Origin: Terfezia claveryi
Lineage: Eukaryota; Ascomycota; Pezizomycetes; Pezizales; Pezizaceae
Length of the DNA: 64,000 bases
Assembly (NCBI GenBank): GCA_015179025.1
Contig: WHUX01000007.1
Coordinates: forward strand, 124,001-188,000
Direction of reading: 5' to 3'
Below the pieces are notes generated by a model that saw only the letters and a program-made list of their open reading frames with translations, did no database searches and was not told the DNA's origin. Each line of letters begins with the position of its first letter. The first letter of the stretch is position 1. This document shows, one piece after another, positions 49,730-61,049 of this stretch. The position numbers and the translations under genes are program-made.

Positions 49730-50678
49730 ATGGCCTTCAATAATTCTCCGATAAAAGCCATCCTTTTTGACGTCGGCGGGGTGGTTGTATGTCACCATCC
49801 CAACTTCTCATGCTGTATATAGGTAAAATCTATTCTAACATATTATCACCACCATGTAGGTTCTCTCGCCCATGCTAGCCATAGCCGCCTACGAGAAAGC
49901 AAACAACATCCTCTTCGGATACATTAACTACGCTATTGTATGGTCATCGCCTCGTGGTGCCTGGTCCCAAATTGAGCGTGGAGAAATCCCCCTCGACGAG
50001 CAGTTCTATGAGAAGTTTACTGCGGACTTGTCGAAGAAGGAAGTATGGGATAGATATTATCGCATGAAAACCCCGGCTACAACGCCACCCCCTATGCCGC
50101 CTATAGGCGGCAGACTCCTCTTCTGGGAAATGATGCGCGTCAGTCGCAATCTCGACCCATACATCGCCCCTGCTATTCGGAAGATTAGGAAAATCAAACT
50201 CACGGGGAACGATGGCCTTGATGATGGGAGGAGGAGGTTTGTAGTGGGAGCGTTGACTAACGATTACCAGTTTCCTGAGGGGCATGAGTACAATAAGGAC
50301 CGCCTCAAAACACAGTTAAGGGAACTGTTTGATGTATTTATTAGCAGCAGCGCCGTGGGGATGAGGAAGCCTGAACAGAGGATTTATGAACTAGCGGTGG
50401 GGAGGGTGGGGGATGTGTGGAGAAGCTGGTGGGGGGAGGATGTAAAAGCGAGTGAGGTTGTCTTTTTGGATGATATTGGGATGAATCTGAAAGGTGCGCG
50501 GAAGGTGGGGTTTAAGGGGGTTAGGGTGGTTCTGGGGGAGTCGTGGAGGGCAGTGAGGGAGCTGGAAGGGGTGCTTGGGTTGAAGGAGGGGGTCTTGTTT
50601 GAGGAGGGGGTGGTGGAGAGGTTGAAGAGTGAGGGGAAGTGGGGGGAAGGGGAGGGGAAGGCGAAGGCGAAGCTGTGA
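49730..50678 (+). CDS. HAD-like hydrolase (epoxide-hydrolase-N/ACAD10-type)
   Basis: Haloacid-dehalogenase-superfamily hydrolase, probably a phosphatase or related enzyme. Exons are 49730-49786 and 49860-50678, giving 291 residues. Motif I is KAILFDVGGVV (nucleophile Asp; the +2 position is Gly, not the Asp typical of phosphatases, as in the epoxide-hydrolase N-terminal and dehalogenase subgroups). Motif II is the Thr in GALTNDY, motif III the Lys in MRKPEQRIYELA, and motif IV VVFLDDIGMNLKGAR. The helical cap lies between motifs I and II. The C-terminus is Gly/Glu/Lys-rich and ends GKAKAKL. The substrate is unknown. The intron follows GGVV and has a GTATGT donor. Confidence 0.88.
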
Positions 50679-51197
50679 GGTGGGCATTTGGTGTGGAGAA
50701 GAGGAGAAACTCTGCCCTGGATGTTGGGAGTGCGGGTGACTATATAACTTGATGATATCTGATAAATTGGCAGTGTTATACGGAAATATCTACTTGCCAT
50801 GCTCTGGCTGAAGACTTTGTGAGTTCTAGAAATCCAGGTTCCCTGCTGCTGTCAATGTTGATCTCAAACTCAATCCCATCACACCCTACAATCACTCTTC
50901 AAGTTTCCCCATGCTCAAAATATCGTCACGTCTATTGCAAGTTATGGCACACACGGGAGAATCCGCTTTTAAATCAAAGAGATTAAAGAGAGAGCCTATG
51001 AATAAGACAGCTTAACATCAAGCTACTAAGAGCAAGTAACAAATACATCCGTCAAGCTACTTATATTACTATTCTAACACAGAATTACCGGTCTTGCCAA
51101 CCCCATTGCAAGCAACCTCACCATTTATTACACGTAACAGCACCAACTATCCACACATGTCTCTGCCCACCCCCTCTTACCCACCTCAAGCAATTCA
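50679..51197. other. Convergent 3' intergenic region
   Basis: 519 bp between the HAD-like gene and the membrane protein, with nothing recognised beyond presumed 3' untranslated sequence. Confidence 0.6.
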
Positions 51198-52850
51198 TCA
51201 CCACCCAAACCCACCAGTTTTATCATGTGCAAAGCACTTATCCTTTTGCATCAACACCACAACATACGCTGAGAGCAGTGCTAATGGAAACAACATAAAG
51301 CTCAACACAACTCCTATCCAAATCCTCTTTCTGTAGGTTTGAATCATCTCTTCCTCCCATTCTATGTCCCACTTCCACCCGCCCCTGCACTTTTCCTGCT
51401 CGCTCTCTCCCCTTCCCTCCTCCACTTGACTCTCTCCCAGTACCTCCCATCTTCCCTTGACACCTACCTTCCTAAACTGCTTCAAGACCTGGCACGCCTT
51501 GAACACTCCCAAAGCAATCAAATCCATCCACCACATCTTCCCGAACTTCAGCAAACAGGTGGCCGTGACCCCCGCGAAGGAAATCACTAGCGTCCCTGCA
51601 CTCCCCACAAACAACTTCCACTCCCTATCATCAAATCTCAAATCTTGGTGAAGACTCGCCCAATGCCATTCCTTGCTATACCCCACATGCATGGCCCAGA
51701 CTCTATACGATAGTATCCCGCCAATAGCAGCCCACCAACAGACAAAGAATCCAAGAGAGGAAACCTGCAGTTTGTATGGTTGAGGCTTGGCGGTGTAGTA
51801 TTTCATTGCAACATATTCTGGCTCGAAAGGGGCATAGGGCATGTTGAAACCTACTTTGCGCATCTCTACGTAGAGATGTCTGAGGTCATCTTCATCCCGT
51901 TGTCGGTATGTAGTGTAGTCACCAGGAGTGCATGGATGTTTCTCCATTTCGTCGACGGTCAATATGGAGTCGATGGGTTTGAGAGGGCTGGGGGTAGAGC
52001 GTTCGCTGTTTAAAGTGACTAATGAGGGGTAGTGAGAGTCATTGGCTTTTTGTTTGCCTTTTCGGTCGGCACTGGATCTGGTGGAGCTGCTTCCTCCGGA
52101 GGTTTTCCTCTCCCTAGCCATGTCATGTCGATTTTTATCGACGAAGAGTCTAATGCCGTTCACCATGATAAAGGAAGGGGCCTTTTCCTCATCTTCCTCA
52201 TCTTCCTCATCTTCCTCTTCTTCATCTTCCTCTATTTCGATATCCGGACTTTCGACTTCGTCACGTTTCCTCACGGACTTTTTCCCTGTACTGGTTCGTC
52301 GGGCAGTGATTTTGGCTAGGGTTCTGGAAACCGAGAATCTGGGCTTCTGAGCTGGTGGTTTCTTCATTTCTGGACGGTGACTCTCGGTGGGAATTGTGGA
52401 TATGATGCGAAGATGACGGGGGAAAGAGGAGGTGTCATAGATGGGTTCGCTCGGAGTGCGAGTAGCCCATGAAGGGAGTGGGATGGCTAAGTTGCGGGGC
52501 TTGCTTGTTGCTCTATCCCTTGTGGTAGATGCTTCTGCAACTGATTCATTTGAGAATCTGACTTTCAGGATTGGTGGTGGAAGATGGATTGCTGCGGGGT
52601 TACTGCTGGCAGGATTGAGGGGACTAGTACGAGGTGAAACTGAGGAATCTTCACCTGATGCTTTAGCCATCGAGGGTCCAGCCGATTCATTTGAAAATCT
52701 GACTTTGAGGAATGGTGATTGAAGCTGAGCTGGAGGGTAACTGCCTAAGGGGTCGAGGGATTGATTCAAGGATTGACTGCAGGGATGACGTGATGCTTCA
52801 CTCCAGTTGCTAGGTCCATCTTCAGCTGAGGAGGACACTGAGGGAGCCAT
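51198..52850 (-). CDS. Predicted membrane protein with disordered N-terminus
   Basis: Single-exon gene of 550 residues, family not recognised. The first 340 residues are Ser/Pro-rich and probably disordered. They include a duplicated LKVRFSNES motif (48-56 and 95-103) and an acidic run of more than 20 residues near 205-230. The last 200 residues carry about four hydrophobic segments: around 362-385 (SLGFFVCWWAAIGGIL), 408-431 (VGSAGTLVISFAGVTATCLL), 433-452 (WMDLIALGVFKACQVL) and 506-531 (WIGVVLSFMLFPLALLSAYV). The long soluble tail before the membrane part suggests a regulated or anchored protein, but nothing more can be said. The reading frame is long, uninterrupted and follows an ATG directly after a non-coding stretch. 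Confidence 0.75.
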   Translation of the reverse strand: MAPSVSSSAEDGPSNWSEASRHPCSQSLNQSLDPLGSYPPAQLQSPFLKVRFSNESAGPSMAKASGEDSSVSPRTSPLNPASSNPAAIHLPPPILKVRFSNESVAEASTTRDRATSKPRNLAIPLPSWATRTPSEPIYDTSSFPRHLRIISTIPTESHRPEMKKPPAQKPRFSVSRTLAKITARRTSTGKKSVRKRDEVESPDIEIEEDEEEEDEEDEEDEEKAPSFIMVNGIRLFVDKNRHDMARERKTSGGSSSTRSSADRKGKQKANDSHYPSLVTLNSERSTPSPLKPIDSILTVDEMEKHPCTPGDYTTYRQRDEDDLRHLYVEMRKVGFNMPYAPFEPEYVAMKYYTAKPQPYKLQVSSLGFFVCWWAAIGGILSYRVWAMHVGYSKEWHWASLHQDLRFDDREWKLFVGSAGTLVISFAGVTATCLLKFGKMWWMDLIALGVFKACQVLKQFRKVGVKGRWEVLGESQVEEGRGESEQEKCRGGWKWDIEWEEEMIQTYRKRIWIGVVLSFMLFPLALLSAYVVVLMQKDKCFAHDKTGGFGW

Positions 52851-53598
52851 TGCTCAAACACTGTCTGAAGGGCTCTCGGCACTCGGCTCTTGCTCTCAAG
52901 ATTGTTGCTGCTGCAAGGTTAACACAGCGTAGTGAAGCGAAGGGGCATGGAGAGAGGTGGTGGTGATGTGATGGTGAGTAGATGGCAGTAAGATGCTCAT
53001 GGTTTGTTGTCATATGTGGTTTGTTATCATGTGGTTTGTTATCATGCCATGTTATCGTGTAGCTTGTGGCAGGGTCCCACCCAAGGATCCAAGTCACCTA
53101 AGGATCTGAGTCTGAATCTCATCATATGTGCAGCATGCTTAAGAGCAGGTACTTGAGCGATACATATACAGGATGAGAACATTTCTATAGAAATAGAATT
53201 TCCGATTGACATGCTGGTAGACGGCACTATAAAGGGGACGAGACTAGGTTCAACCTGTCTCATCTCGATAGCAAATTCAGGGTAACCGTCAACGCTTTTT
53301 CTCATCTGCTTTTCTATGCTGACCTGCTTACAATAGGAATTAGTCTGGTTTGTTTACATATTATCACTCAACACTCAAGGTGGCGTTAATAACTTGTAGC
53401 TAGTAAGCAGCTGGCGTGAGTGTCCAGCAGTTCAGGGCAACCGTTCGAAGGGCAAATGATAGCCTGCAAATGACTGGACAAGGACTACCGTATCGGGAAG
53501 TCGAAGGGTGGAACTCGGCGGCTTGGTGGTTGAGACGTATTTCGAAATTTATGTACTAAGTAGGTACGAGATCTTGTCGTACCCATCATCTCTTCACC
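52851..53598. promoter_or_regulatory. Divergent promoter region, membrane protein/orphan nuclear protein
   Basis: 748 bp between two divergent start codons. It includes an ATGTGGTTTGTTATCATG-like direct repeat around 53000-53050. No coding sequence was recognised. Confidence 0.45.
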
Positions 53599-56014
53599 AT
53601 GAACTGGACCGGGGGTCGCAGAGCTCGTCACAATAGCAATTCCGCCCTCAATACCTCCGCGAGGTTACAGAAGCAGTACTTTGCCAGGGTTCGCATGGCA
53701 AGGGAGTCAAGACAATCTGTCGGTAATCTTGTCAGGTCTTCTTCCCCAATTGGGTTGGCAGAGATCATTCGTCCACTCAAGTCGACGGAGAGAAGAGATC
53801 AATCAACATCGAAGCAGGACGGCAAGACTGGGCCAGGCCTGGACTCTGGGTTCGGGCAGGGTAACAGTAGGTCACTATGGGGACCTCAAGCATCTAGACT
53901 TCAGCAGGGGGCTGAAGGGAGAAAGCAAACAAAAGACATCAAGGCCATAGGTCGAAAGAAAACAGGTCTTAAGAGGATTCTGGCATTGGACTTGGGTGAA
54001 GAGTGTATAGAGGTCCCGAAGAAGCCAGAGGTTTTGAAACAGAAAAAGATTTTGCTGCTGCGAGAGGGTGATTGGTTGGGAACAAAGGAAAGGAGAAATG
54101 ACGATGAGGAGAACTCCATAGACTATGATACCGAAATCAGGAGAGAGTGCTTACAAACACAAGTAGAAGAATTCAATTCTGAGGGTGAGAATGAGGACGG
54201 TGATGCGATCCTGCTTGAGGATGAAGAGGATGATGAATTACCGCCTCTGCCCGGGAAGGCTGTATGGCAAAATGCCCTGTTTCAAGATCAACAAGGAAGA
54301 AATTATGCATCTGAATCGCTAGATGGGAATGATAGCATATTTCTCGAAGTAGGCAATGTTTGGTTTTCTACATGTCCAAAAAGGAAGCAAAATCAGCCCC
54401 TGGTACGAGAAAAATCTACTTTACTTGAAGAGGGTGACTCGGAGAATGATATTTCTACGTCAGATAGCATGCTTCTAAACTTCGAGGATGAAGTAATACC
54501 GTTCATGTTAGGAAGTGTTCAGAGGGAACCTGTACTGGACGATTCAGTTCCACTAGTGCATAGTGCACAAGCGAAGGATTTCTCAAATTCAGAGTCCTTC
54601 TTCACATGGTCCTCCTCGAACTATGCAGGGAAAAACGGGCGAAGTAGTACCCCAGCATTACCTGTAATTAGAGATTTCGTCAATATGGACGATACGTATG
54701 TACCACAGAGTCTACTGGGTTTCCATCCTGAATCCCTCAACTTTCAGCAGGCTTCGGGCGCCAAAAGTACGACCTCCAGAGCCAGAAGTTCTCCTGTCTT
54801 ACCCACCCGGAAGCCAATGAATACAGCAGAGGGTAAAAGTGACCAAATGGCCATGCAGCATTTACGTGAACCCGCTCACTTTGAAGACAAAATTAGGAAT
54901 TCGTCCCTGGATGCTTTTGCATCCTCGGTTGCGGCTAGCGAAGGTCATACTGATGATGGTCAATGGATTGACATGTTACTCAACGAGTACTACTGGGATG
55001 GGACTGAGGACGACTCATGCACCGGTCCTAATGCTGAATATGACCTTGTTGGAGAAGGTAAACGAGAATTCATAAACGATAGTCTAAGGTAACTAGCTGT
55101 AAGAATGCTAACATAGATATTATATCAAAGGTTCATTTACTAGGCCTCTTGGTGACATGGAGACACCTGTAAAGGGTATTACGGTTTCTGAAGGAGAAGA
55201 AAACTCGTGGCGAGATATTGGATTGCAAAGTTGTGCAATGGGAGAAATCCCTGAAGGGGACATCAGGGAGCACGATCTTATTGAAGGCAGCACTTTGCTA
55301 CCCATACCTCAGGCGGAGGGCACAATGCCAAACGAAATTACAATACCAGAGGGAAAGCCACAACAAACGACCGAGCACAAGATCGATGTAGATCTTGACG
55401 ATGACAAGGCTTGGAGAGACTTTGTGTATCAACCTTCAGTAAAAGAGGATTGGGGAGAGCAAAATGAGGAGAGCAGCTCCAAGGATGGCAATCGCAAGAG
55501 AAGAAAAAGATCTAAATCTTTATACCTAGAGGAATCTGAAGATGATTATATCTGGCCTCTAAGAAAGAAGCGCCGAGCCGTGGTTAAAGTACCTTCTAAT
55601 TCGGAGCTAGGAAATGGTGGAGGCTCCCATCTTGCGGTTGATGCGCAATCTAATACAGCAACAGTCGGCACACAACTAAGCTCTTCCATCTCTTCTTCAG
55701 CTCCTGCAAGTGAGAATGATAGGGAACTAGACTTAGATTGTTCGATACTTGGCAATATCTCATCCTCGTCAATCGGAAACATTGACAGCTGTAATGGGTG
55801 CTCTTCCGTGGTCGTAAATGTATCGTCATCATCTCTAGCGACCCGCCTACCCGTTTCTGACTCTGTGGAAACCGAGTCTACGGAAAGTACCAAGTCCCCC
55901 AGTCACTCAAAGGCCCAATTTGTCTCTGCTCTCAAGGGGAGGAATAAAGCTGTGCAGTGTGAAACGAAGAAGGTTATGTGGGAAGATGTTAAGGAGAAAG
56001 AGAGTCTGAAATAG
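53599..56014 (+). CDS. Orphan protein, probably nuclear
   Basis: Two exons, 53599-55088 and 55144-56014, join through a 55-bp intron (GTAACT donor, CTAG acceptor) to give 786 residues. A shorter 28-bp intron would also keep frame but is below usual size. No family was recognised. The N-terminus is basic (GRRARHNSNS). The centre alternates basic and strongly acidic patches (ILLEDEEDDELPPLPG). Two clusters resembling a bipartite nuclear localisation signal occur at about residues 613-619 (RKRRKRS) and 635-640 (RKKRR). Ser-rich stretches follow, and the end is ETKKVMWEDVKEKESLK. The charge pattern suggests a chromatin or nucleic-acid-associated role; this is inference from composition. Confidence 0.72.
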
Positions 56015-57014
56015 CCGTAACAAAGAGACCTCCCGCAAGGAGATGCCAAACAGAACCAGCCTCAAGCACGAAATCGGGGTTCAGAAAAGTATTTGAGAGT
56101 ACGGGGTGCAAAGAAGCCCGTGAAGCTGTTGACGAGATTGAGGATTGGTAGAGAGAACGAGATATGGCAATACTTGCTTTGCAATCTTGCATGGCTGGTT
56201 TATCTAGGGGTACATATATTTGGAGACGAAGCTACATATATTACATTATTTGCTTTTACTGTATGTGGTTCAGGGTAACGATTGGATGATACTTAATCTT
56301 ACCTTGATGTGCTTATTCTAGGAACCAGTCGCAGGTGCCAGCAGGGTCGGAATTGGTCTAATTCAAATTCAATATTTGATTAATACAATTATCATTCATA
56401 CTTATTAGAATATGCGTGGCCGGGGGATTGCTTCCCTTCCTCAAACAAACGCACACATAAACATAGAACGCCCGCTTCTATGGTTAAAACCTTTATGGGG
56501 ATCTTTTGTCTCGGGTTTATGTGATGATGCAATATAAATACGCCCCACAATTTGTCCTCCCTAAGCGTCTTCCGCTACGGCGCCCTAGCAGGGGTTCTAA
56601 TACTGGAAAATCAATGTCGGATAAATTACCGAGTCTCACTGTGTAGGTCTGTAGATGCCCACCTTATAAATCAATAGTTCGGCAATGCAAGTGAGGAAAT
56701 CAGGAATGCGGGGTATATATCCCCTCAAAGCTGCACTGTAACATTGTTGTGGTTAAAATAACCCCCGTTGGCTAAGCACTGTTTTAGAGCTCTAGATATT
56801 GAAGGTTAATAACTGCTATATAAAAATGCCTGCTCAGCAAGAAAAGTAATCTTGAGTGTAAGTGTGGTGCTTCTGCTGCGTTTATGTGTGATACAAATAT
56901 CTGCGAACTCCGGGTATGATATTTGGCTCTTTATGCTCAAATCCTCAGCCTTATGGAGGTGGTATCTGATACCTTCATATTTAGGACCCAGAAAAGGGTG
57001 GACATATCATGTCA
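56015..57014. other. 1-kb spacer before the AKR pseudogene
   Basis: No conserved protein recognised. A GMIFGSL-like reading near 56910 could be a trace of the N-terminus of the following pseudogene, but it is too short to assign. Confidence 0.5.
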
Positions 57015-57870
57015 ATACAATTGACCCTCACCCCGGCACGCACAAACCGTCTGCAATCCGGGAAAACATTCGAAAAATCCCACTTCGAGCTCGGCACCTC
57101 CTGCCTCGACATCTGATACCTCCACGCCACCGACCGCAGCGTCCTCTTCGAAGAGACCCTCGAAGAAGTAGACAAGTCGTATATACAAGGAAGGGAAATT
57201 CAAAATCCTCGGATTGAGCAATATTACTGTACTATATTTGAGGTCGCGGAGGTGTGTACGCTGTGCAGGGAGAAGGGGGTGGATTAGGCCGAGGATCTAT
57301 CAGGGGATGTATAATGCAATTACGAGGATTATTTGGGTGGAGTTGGTGGTAGCATGTACCTAGGAGGTATGGGTTGGATATTATGGCTTATAATCCATAA
57401 GTCCCCCTCTCCTTGTTCCCTAGATTAAAATGATGTGAGAGCGGGTTCTAATTATTTTGATATATAGAGTTGGTATATAACCCTCCATGTAATTAATATT
57501 AAAATCCCTCCACTAACAACCCCTCCCCCCTTCCTTTTTTTTCCAGCCGGGGGTTTCTTCCCCGGCAAATACCGCACCAAAAATATCCCTACCTCCGGAC
57601 GCTTCAGTTGCGGCACTGCCTAACGTGAGCGCTACTTCCGAGCCTGTCTGCGCGAAACACAACATTGGGCTCCTAGAAACGTCTCCGGTGGCTCGTACAT
57701 CATTCCGCGTTAAAAGTGAGGAGCAAAAGAGGGAATGATGGAATATATTGGGGATGTCAAGGATCGATTAATTGAGGGAGAATTTGGACAATTTTGAGAG
57801 GGGCCCGCTGCTAGAGGAAGTGTTGAAAGCGTTGGAAGAAGCGTGGGTGGTGTGTAAGCTGGTTTGCCTG
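57015..57870 (+). pseudogene. AKR7-type aldo-keto reductase (aflatoxin-aldehyde-reductase-like), decayed
   Basis: Successive frames give recognisable pieces of the AKR7 family in the right order. PGTHKPSAIRENIRK is followed by FELGTSCLDI, an in-frame TGA at 57115-57117, and YLHATDRSVLFEETLEEVDK. After a frameshift come ILGLSNIT, FEVAEVCTLCREKG and RPRIYQGMYNAITR, then RRYGLDIMAYNP. An apparent old intron ending TTTTTCCAG precedes GGFFPGKYRTKNIPTSGRFS, RWLVHHSALK and FERGPLLEEVLKALEEAW. The stop codon sits inside the conserved DIFYLHA motif and cannot be an intron, and several frame changes are needed, so the copy cannot be functional. The N-terminal barrel strands are missing or unrecognisable. 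The functional family reduces toxic and metabolic aldehydes with NADPH. Confidence 0.82.
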
Positions 57871-60800
57871 AAGTAAGTTGACTCCGTGCCCTTTGGATTC
57901 GTGGTATGTTGGGTGGGTTATTAGCTACTGGCATTTGAAGTTGGAGTATTCGAGCAAGTTCTAAAAATGTAGCTGTGGGGCGTTTATTCTCGAAAGCACA
58001 TAAAGCCCCACAATTCAAGTTTGACCTATAATGTTTTATACTGTAACCATCTCCAGAACGATGATCTCAGTGGAACTATGCAGTCTTCGTTCATGGCATG
58101 TTTAATCTATAATCCCAACACGCCCCAGAATGTTACCGCTATTTTTTTTTTAAAAAAAAATGTGAGGGGAACAGGTCGACCAATATGGCAGGTGGATATC
58201 ATAACGGAAAACACGTATCCGACGTTGCTTACGAGGGTCTGATCGAGACTATGTCAAGCGACAAAATGGGAAGCATGTGGCAGTAACATCTGAGGGTAAC
58301 ACCCTTTTGGGAATGCCGTGTTTTGTGAGGTTACACATATAGAACACCCTGCTATCAAAACGGTTTCGGAACTACACAACAACATCTTCAACAACAGATC
58401 CAAAAGCCCTCGACGCCTTTTTTAGTCAATTGATGACAGCAGACCTCCCGCTTCCTCCTATTCTCGATCAGACTCTCTTAGGCTTCCTCCCATTGTTGAT
58501 ACACTTGTATTGATAAAGATTTACGAGTACTGATTTACCCCCCCCAAAAAAAAGTTTTGATAACGGTATACCTAGCTGGAGCTATCCCAGCGACTGCAAT
58601 AGATTCATGTATTTCCCAATCGATTCGAACTCCATCTAATATTCCAATTTGGTTCAGCCAGAGCTGAGAGGTAAATACAGTCATGATCCGGTCTCGCTAC
58701 GTCATGATCTGTTAACTCTCTCGTATGTCAATAAATTGAGAATTTCTTAAAGTATCGGCAATAACAATTAGAGTAGAAGTTTTTACAAACATCTGAAACG
58801 AAAAACACCAGTAGTTATACTTAGCAATCTGCGTATAAATTAGTACCTGCGTTTAAGAAAGTACTGTTTTGCACCTTACCTGGATCCTATAAGTAAGAAA
58901 TAGCTGGGATTTTTCTTACTTATAGGATAAATCGTGCAACAAGATGTAGACAAAAAAATATTATAATGATGATTATTCTGAACTTCACTGAATTCCACAT
59001 GCGCATCGATATTCAGTACAGGATGGTCTATATAGCCTGAACCATAAGGCCCCATATATTAAAAAAACCCATAGATAGCAACCCATAGATAAGAAACTAA
59101 TTTTCAAATACCTATTGCATAGGAAACGTTGCAGATTCCTACGGTAGCAATAAACTCAGTATCCTCCTCTCCATTCCATTCATCATCAGAGATGAAGGTG
59201 ATGAGTTGTTAAATACACAAGCATGTACTTCATCATTTGAAGGGCTTGAGGTAATTTTCCGGAATTCTCCCCTTGTTCAATGTCTGCCGTCTCCCTGTGA
59301 TGTGGAAGGGGGTCACAAGGTGATTTTTGAGTGTAGCAGAATGTTTTGTTCGATTCACAGTTACCAAATTGAGGAATAATATTAATTGCCCGCGACCGGC
59401 ACAGAGGGTATGCCGCCCGCGGGCGGCCGATGGCCCAGAACATATATTAAGCACATTCTCGGCAGAACTGCATCAGGAAAACTTGAGAATACTCTTACCT
59501 CCAGACCCATATTCGACATCGCCCCTGGTTGGTATGCTGCAATATGGTATGGGTTTGTTTGTAGACAAATATTTCGACTTTTCATTTGGAACATCTCCAG
59601 TCCATAGGTCCCAGCGACCGGGATAAAAGCCCAAACACTGCAAGCTCACAACCACCTTTGGCGAAGATACCCTGTACCCTAATGTAGTCCAACTAATGGC
59701 GCCGACGGGATGGGGATCACGAGTCTGCCTCAAACAAGCAAGAACACAGCAGGTTACAGCTCTCCGATATGAGGCCCTGCTTCGTTCTACCTTGGGGTAC
59801 AGAAGGTCTTGACTCCTCTTTAACAACCAATATGACCCCGGAGAGAGTGCTTTCTATAGCAACCCCACGCCGCATGGAACCTAACCCCCAATCCCACTCT
59901 GTCAATCAGTAGCCTCTTGCCCACCGTCAAGGAGTGCAAAATCGCACCTCGAGGCCCAAGCCAGGGTACGTGCTGGAGAATACAACGTGGGTGGGAAATT
60001 AGCATGATTTGGGAGGACTTCATGGCCGACTTCATATTGCCGAGTGTGGTGGACGGTAAGTTTTTTTTGCAATTGAGATGTAGTTTGGAAGGAGAGGGTG
60101 TTGAAAGGGCTGCGATGAAGGTGAATTTCAAGAGGCGATGGCTACAAGGGGAAGATTTGCAAAACGATATGAGATTGACCCAATGATGCTCCTCAGATCT
60201 GGAAGTTCGCTTTCAGCATCGCACCACGGGGTACGTTGGATATTGCTGTTAATGGGGACGAAGCAGGAGATATAGTGTGTATTCCTAGGGAAGGTAGGGA
60301 ATAAACCCCTTCTCAGGAGGCCCAGTTGTTCTACGGCAATCCGTATATCCATAGGACAGACTACAGATGGTGACATTCAGCAGCATAATTCTCCCATCAC
60401 AAACAACATAGGCGATAGATATCCCTTGCTGCTCACTATACTCAAAGAACTGCAAAGCCCCAGGGTAGATTCACACCCTTAGCAATATACGAAACGTTTG
60501 TCCCCCCCCAAAAAAACAAAAACAAACTCCATCATAAGCAAGTATCTTAACGCTTGGGTCTATATGCATGTATGGAGTTGACCATCCTAGCCTAGCTATT
60601 GAATATATGAATACATGTTCCCATCCCAATATCTCCCTCAACAAACCCTGAGATGCCCTCAGAACACGTCTGGAAGCACCCATGCTCTTCAGATGATTCC
60701 TGCTAAATGCCTGCTATGGCCTGGAATTCCCCACTGCGGAACATGTCGATCCACCTACTCCTCTACTAGAGCTAATCCCTCACATCAATCTTCCACGCCA

Positions 60801-61049
60801 TCCTTATACCACAACCTGTGAGCGAATAATCATAAACTTGCTTCAGCTACTAAGGCTCACACGGCCTCAGAATATCGTAAGCGTTTCGCGGGATAATCCA
60901 CCTCCAGGATTTATGATGTAAAGGGTTTGGGGAAGCTATCCCCTAATATCTCTTGTCCTCTCCAGGTCGTATGTGAGCAGTGTGTATGCCGATATTTTAC
61001 TTCGGACAAAGCGGAGCATGAAAATACGCTCATATCGTTGAAAATCCCG
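57871..61049. other. 3.2-kb spacer, no intact gene
   Basis: No intact gene recognised. An open plus-strand stretch at about 59440-59626 (reading LHQENLRILLPPDPYSTS and GMGLFVDKYFDFSFG) is mildly protein-like but breaks off on both sides. Runs of A or C near 58146 and 60499 are simple sequence. It holds the 3' flank of UPF1. Confidence 0.5.
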
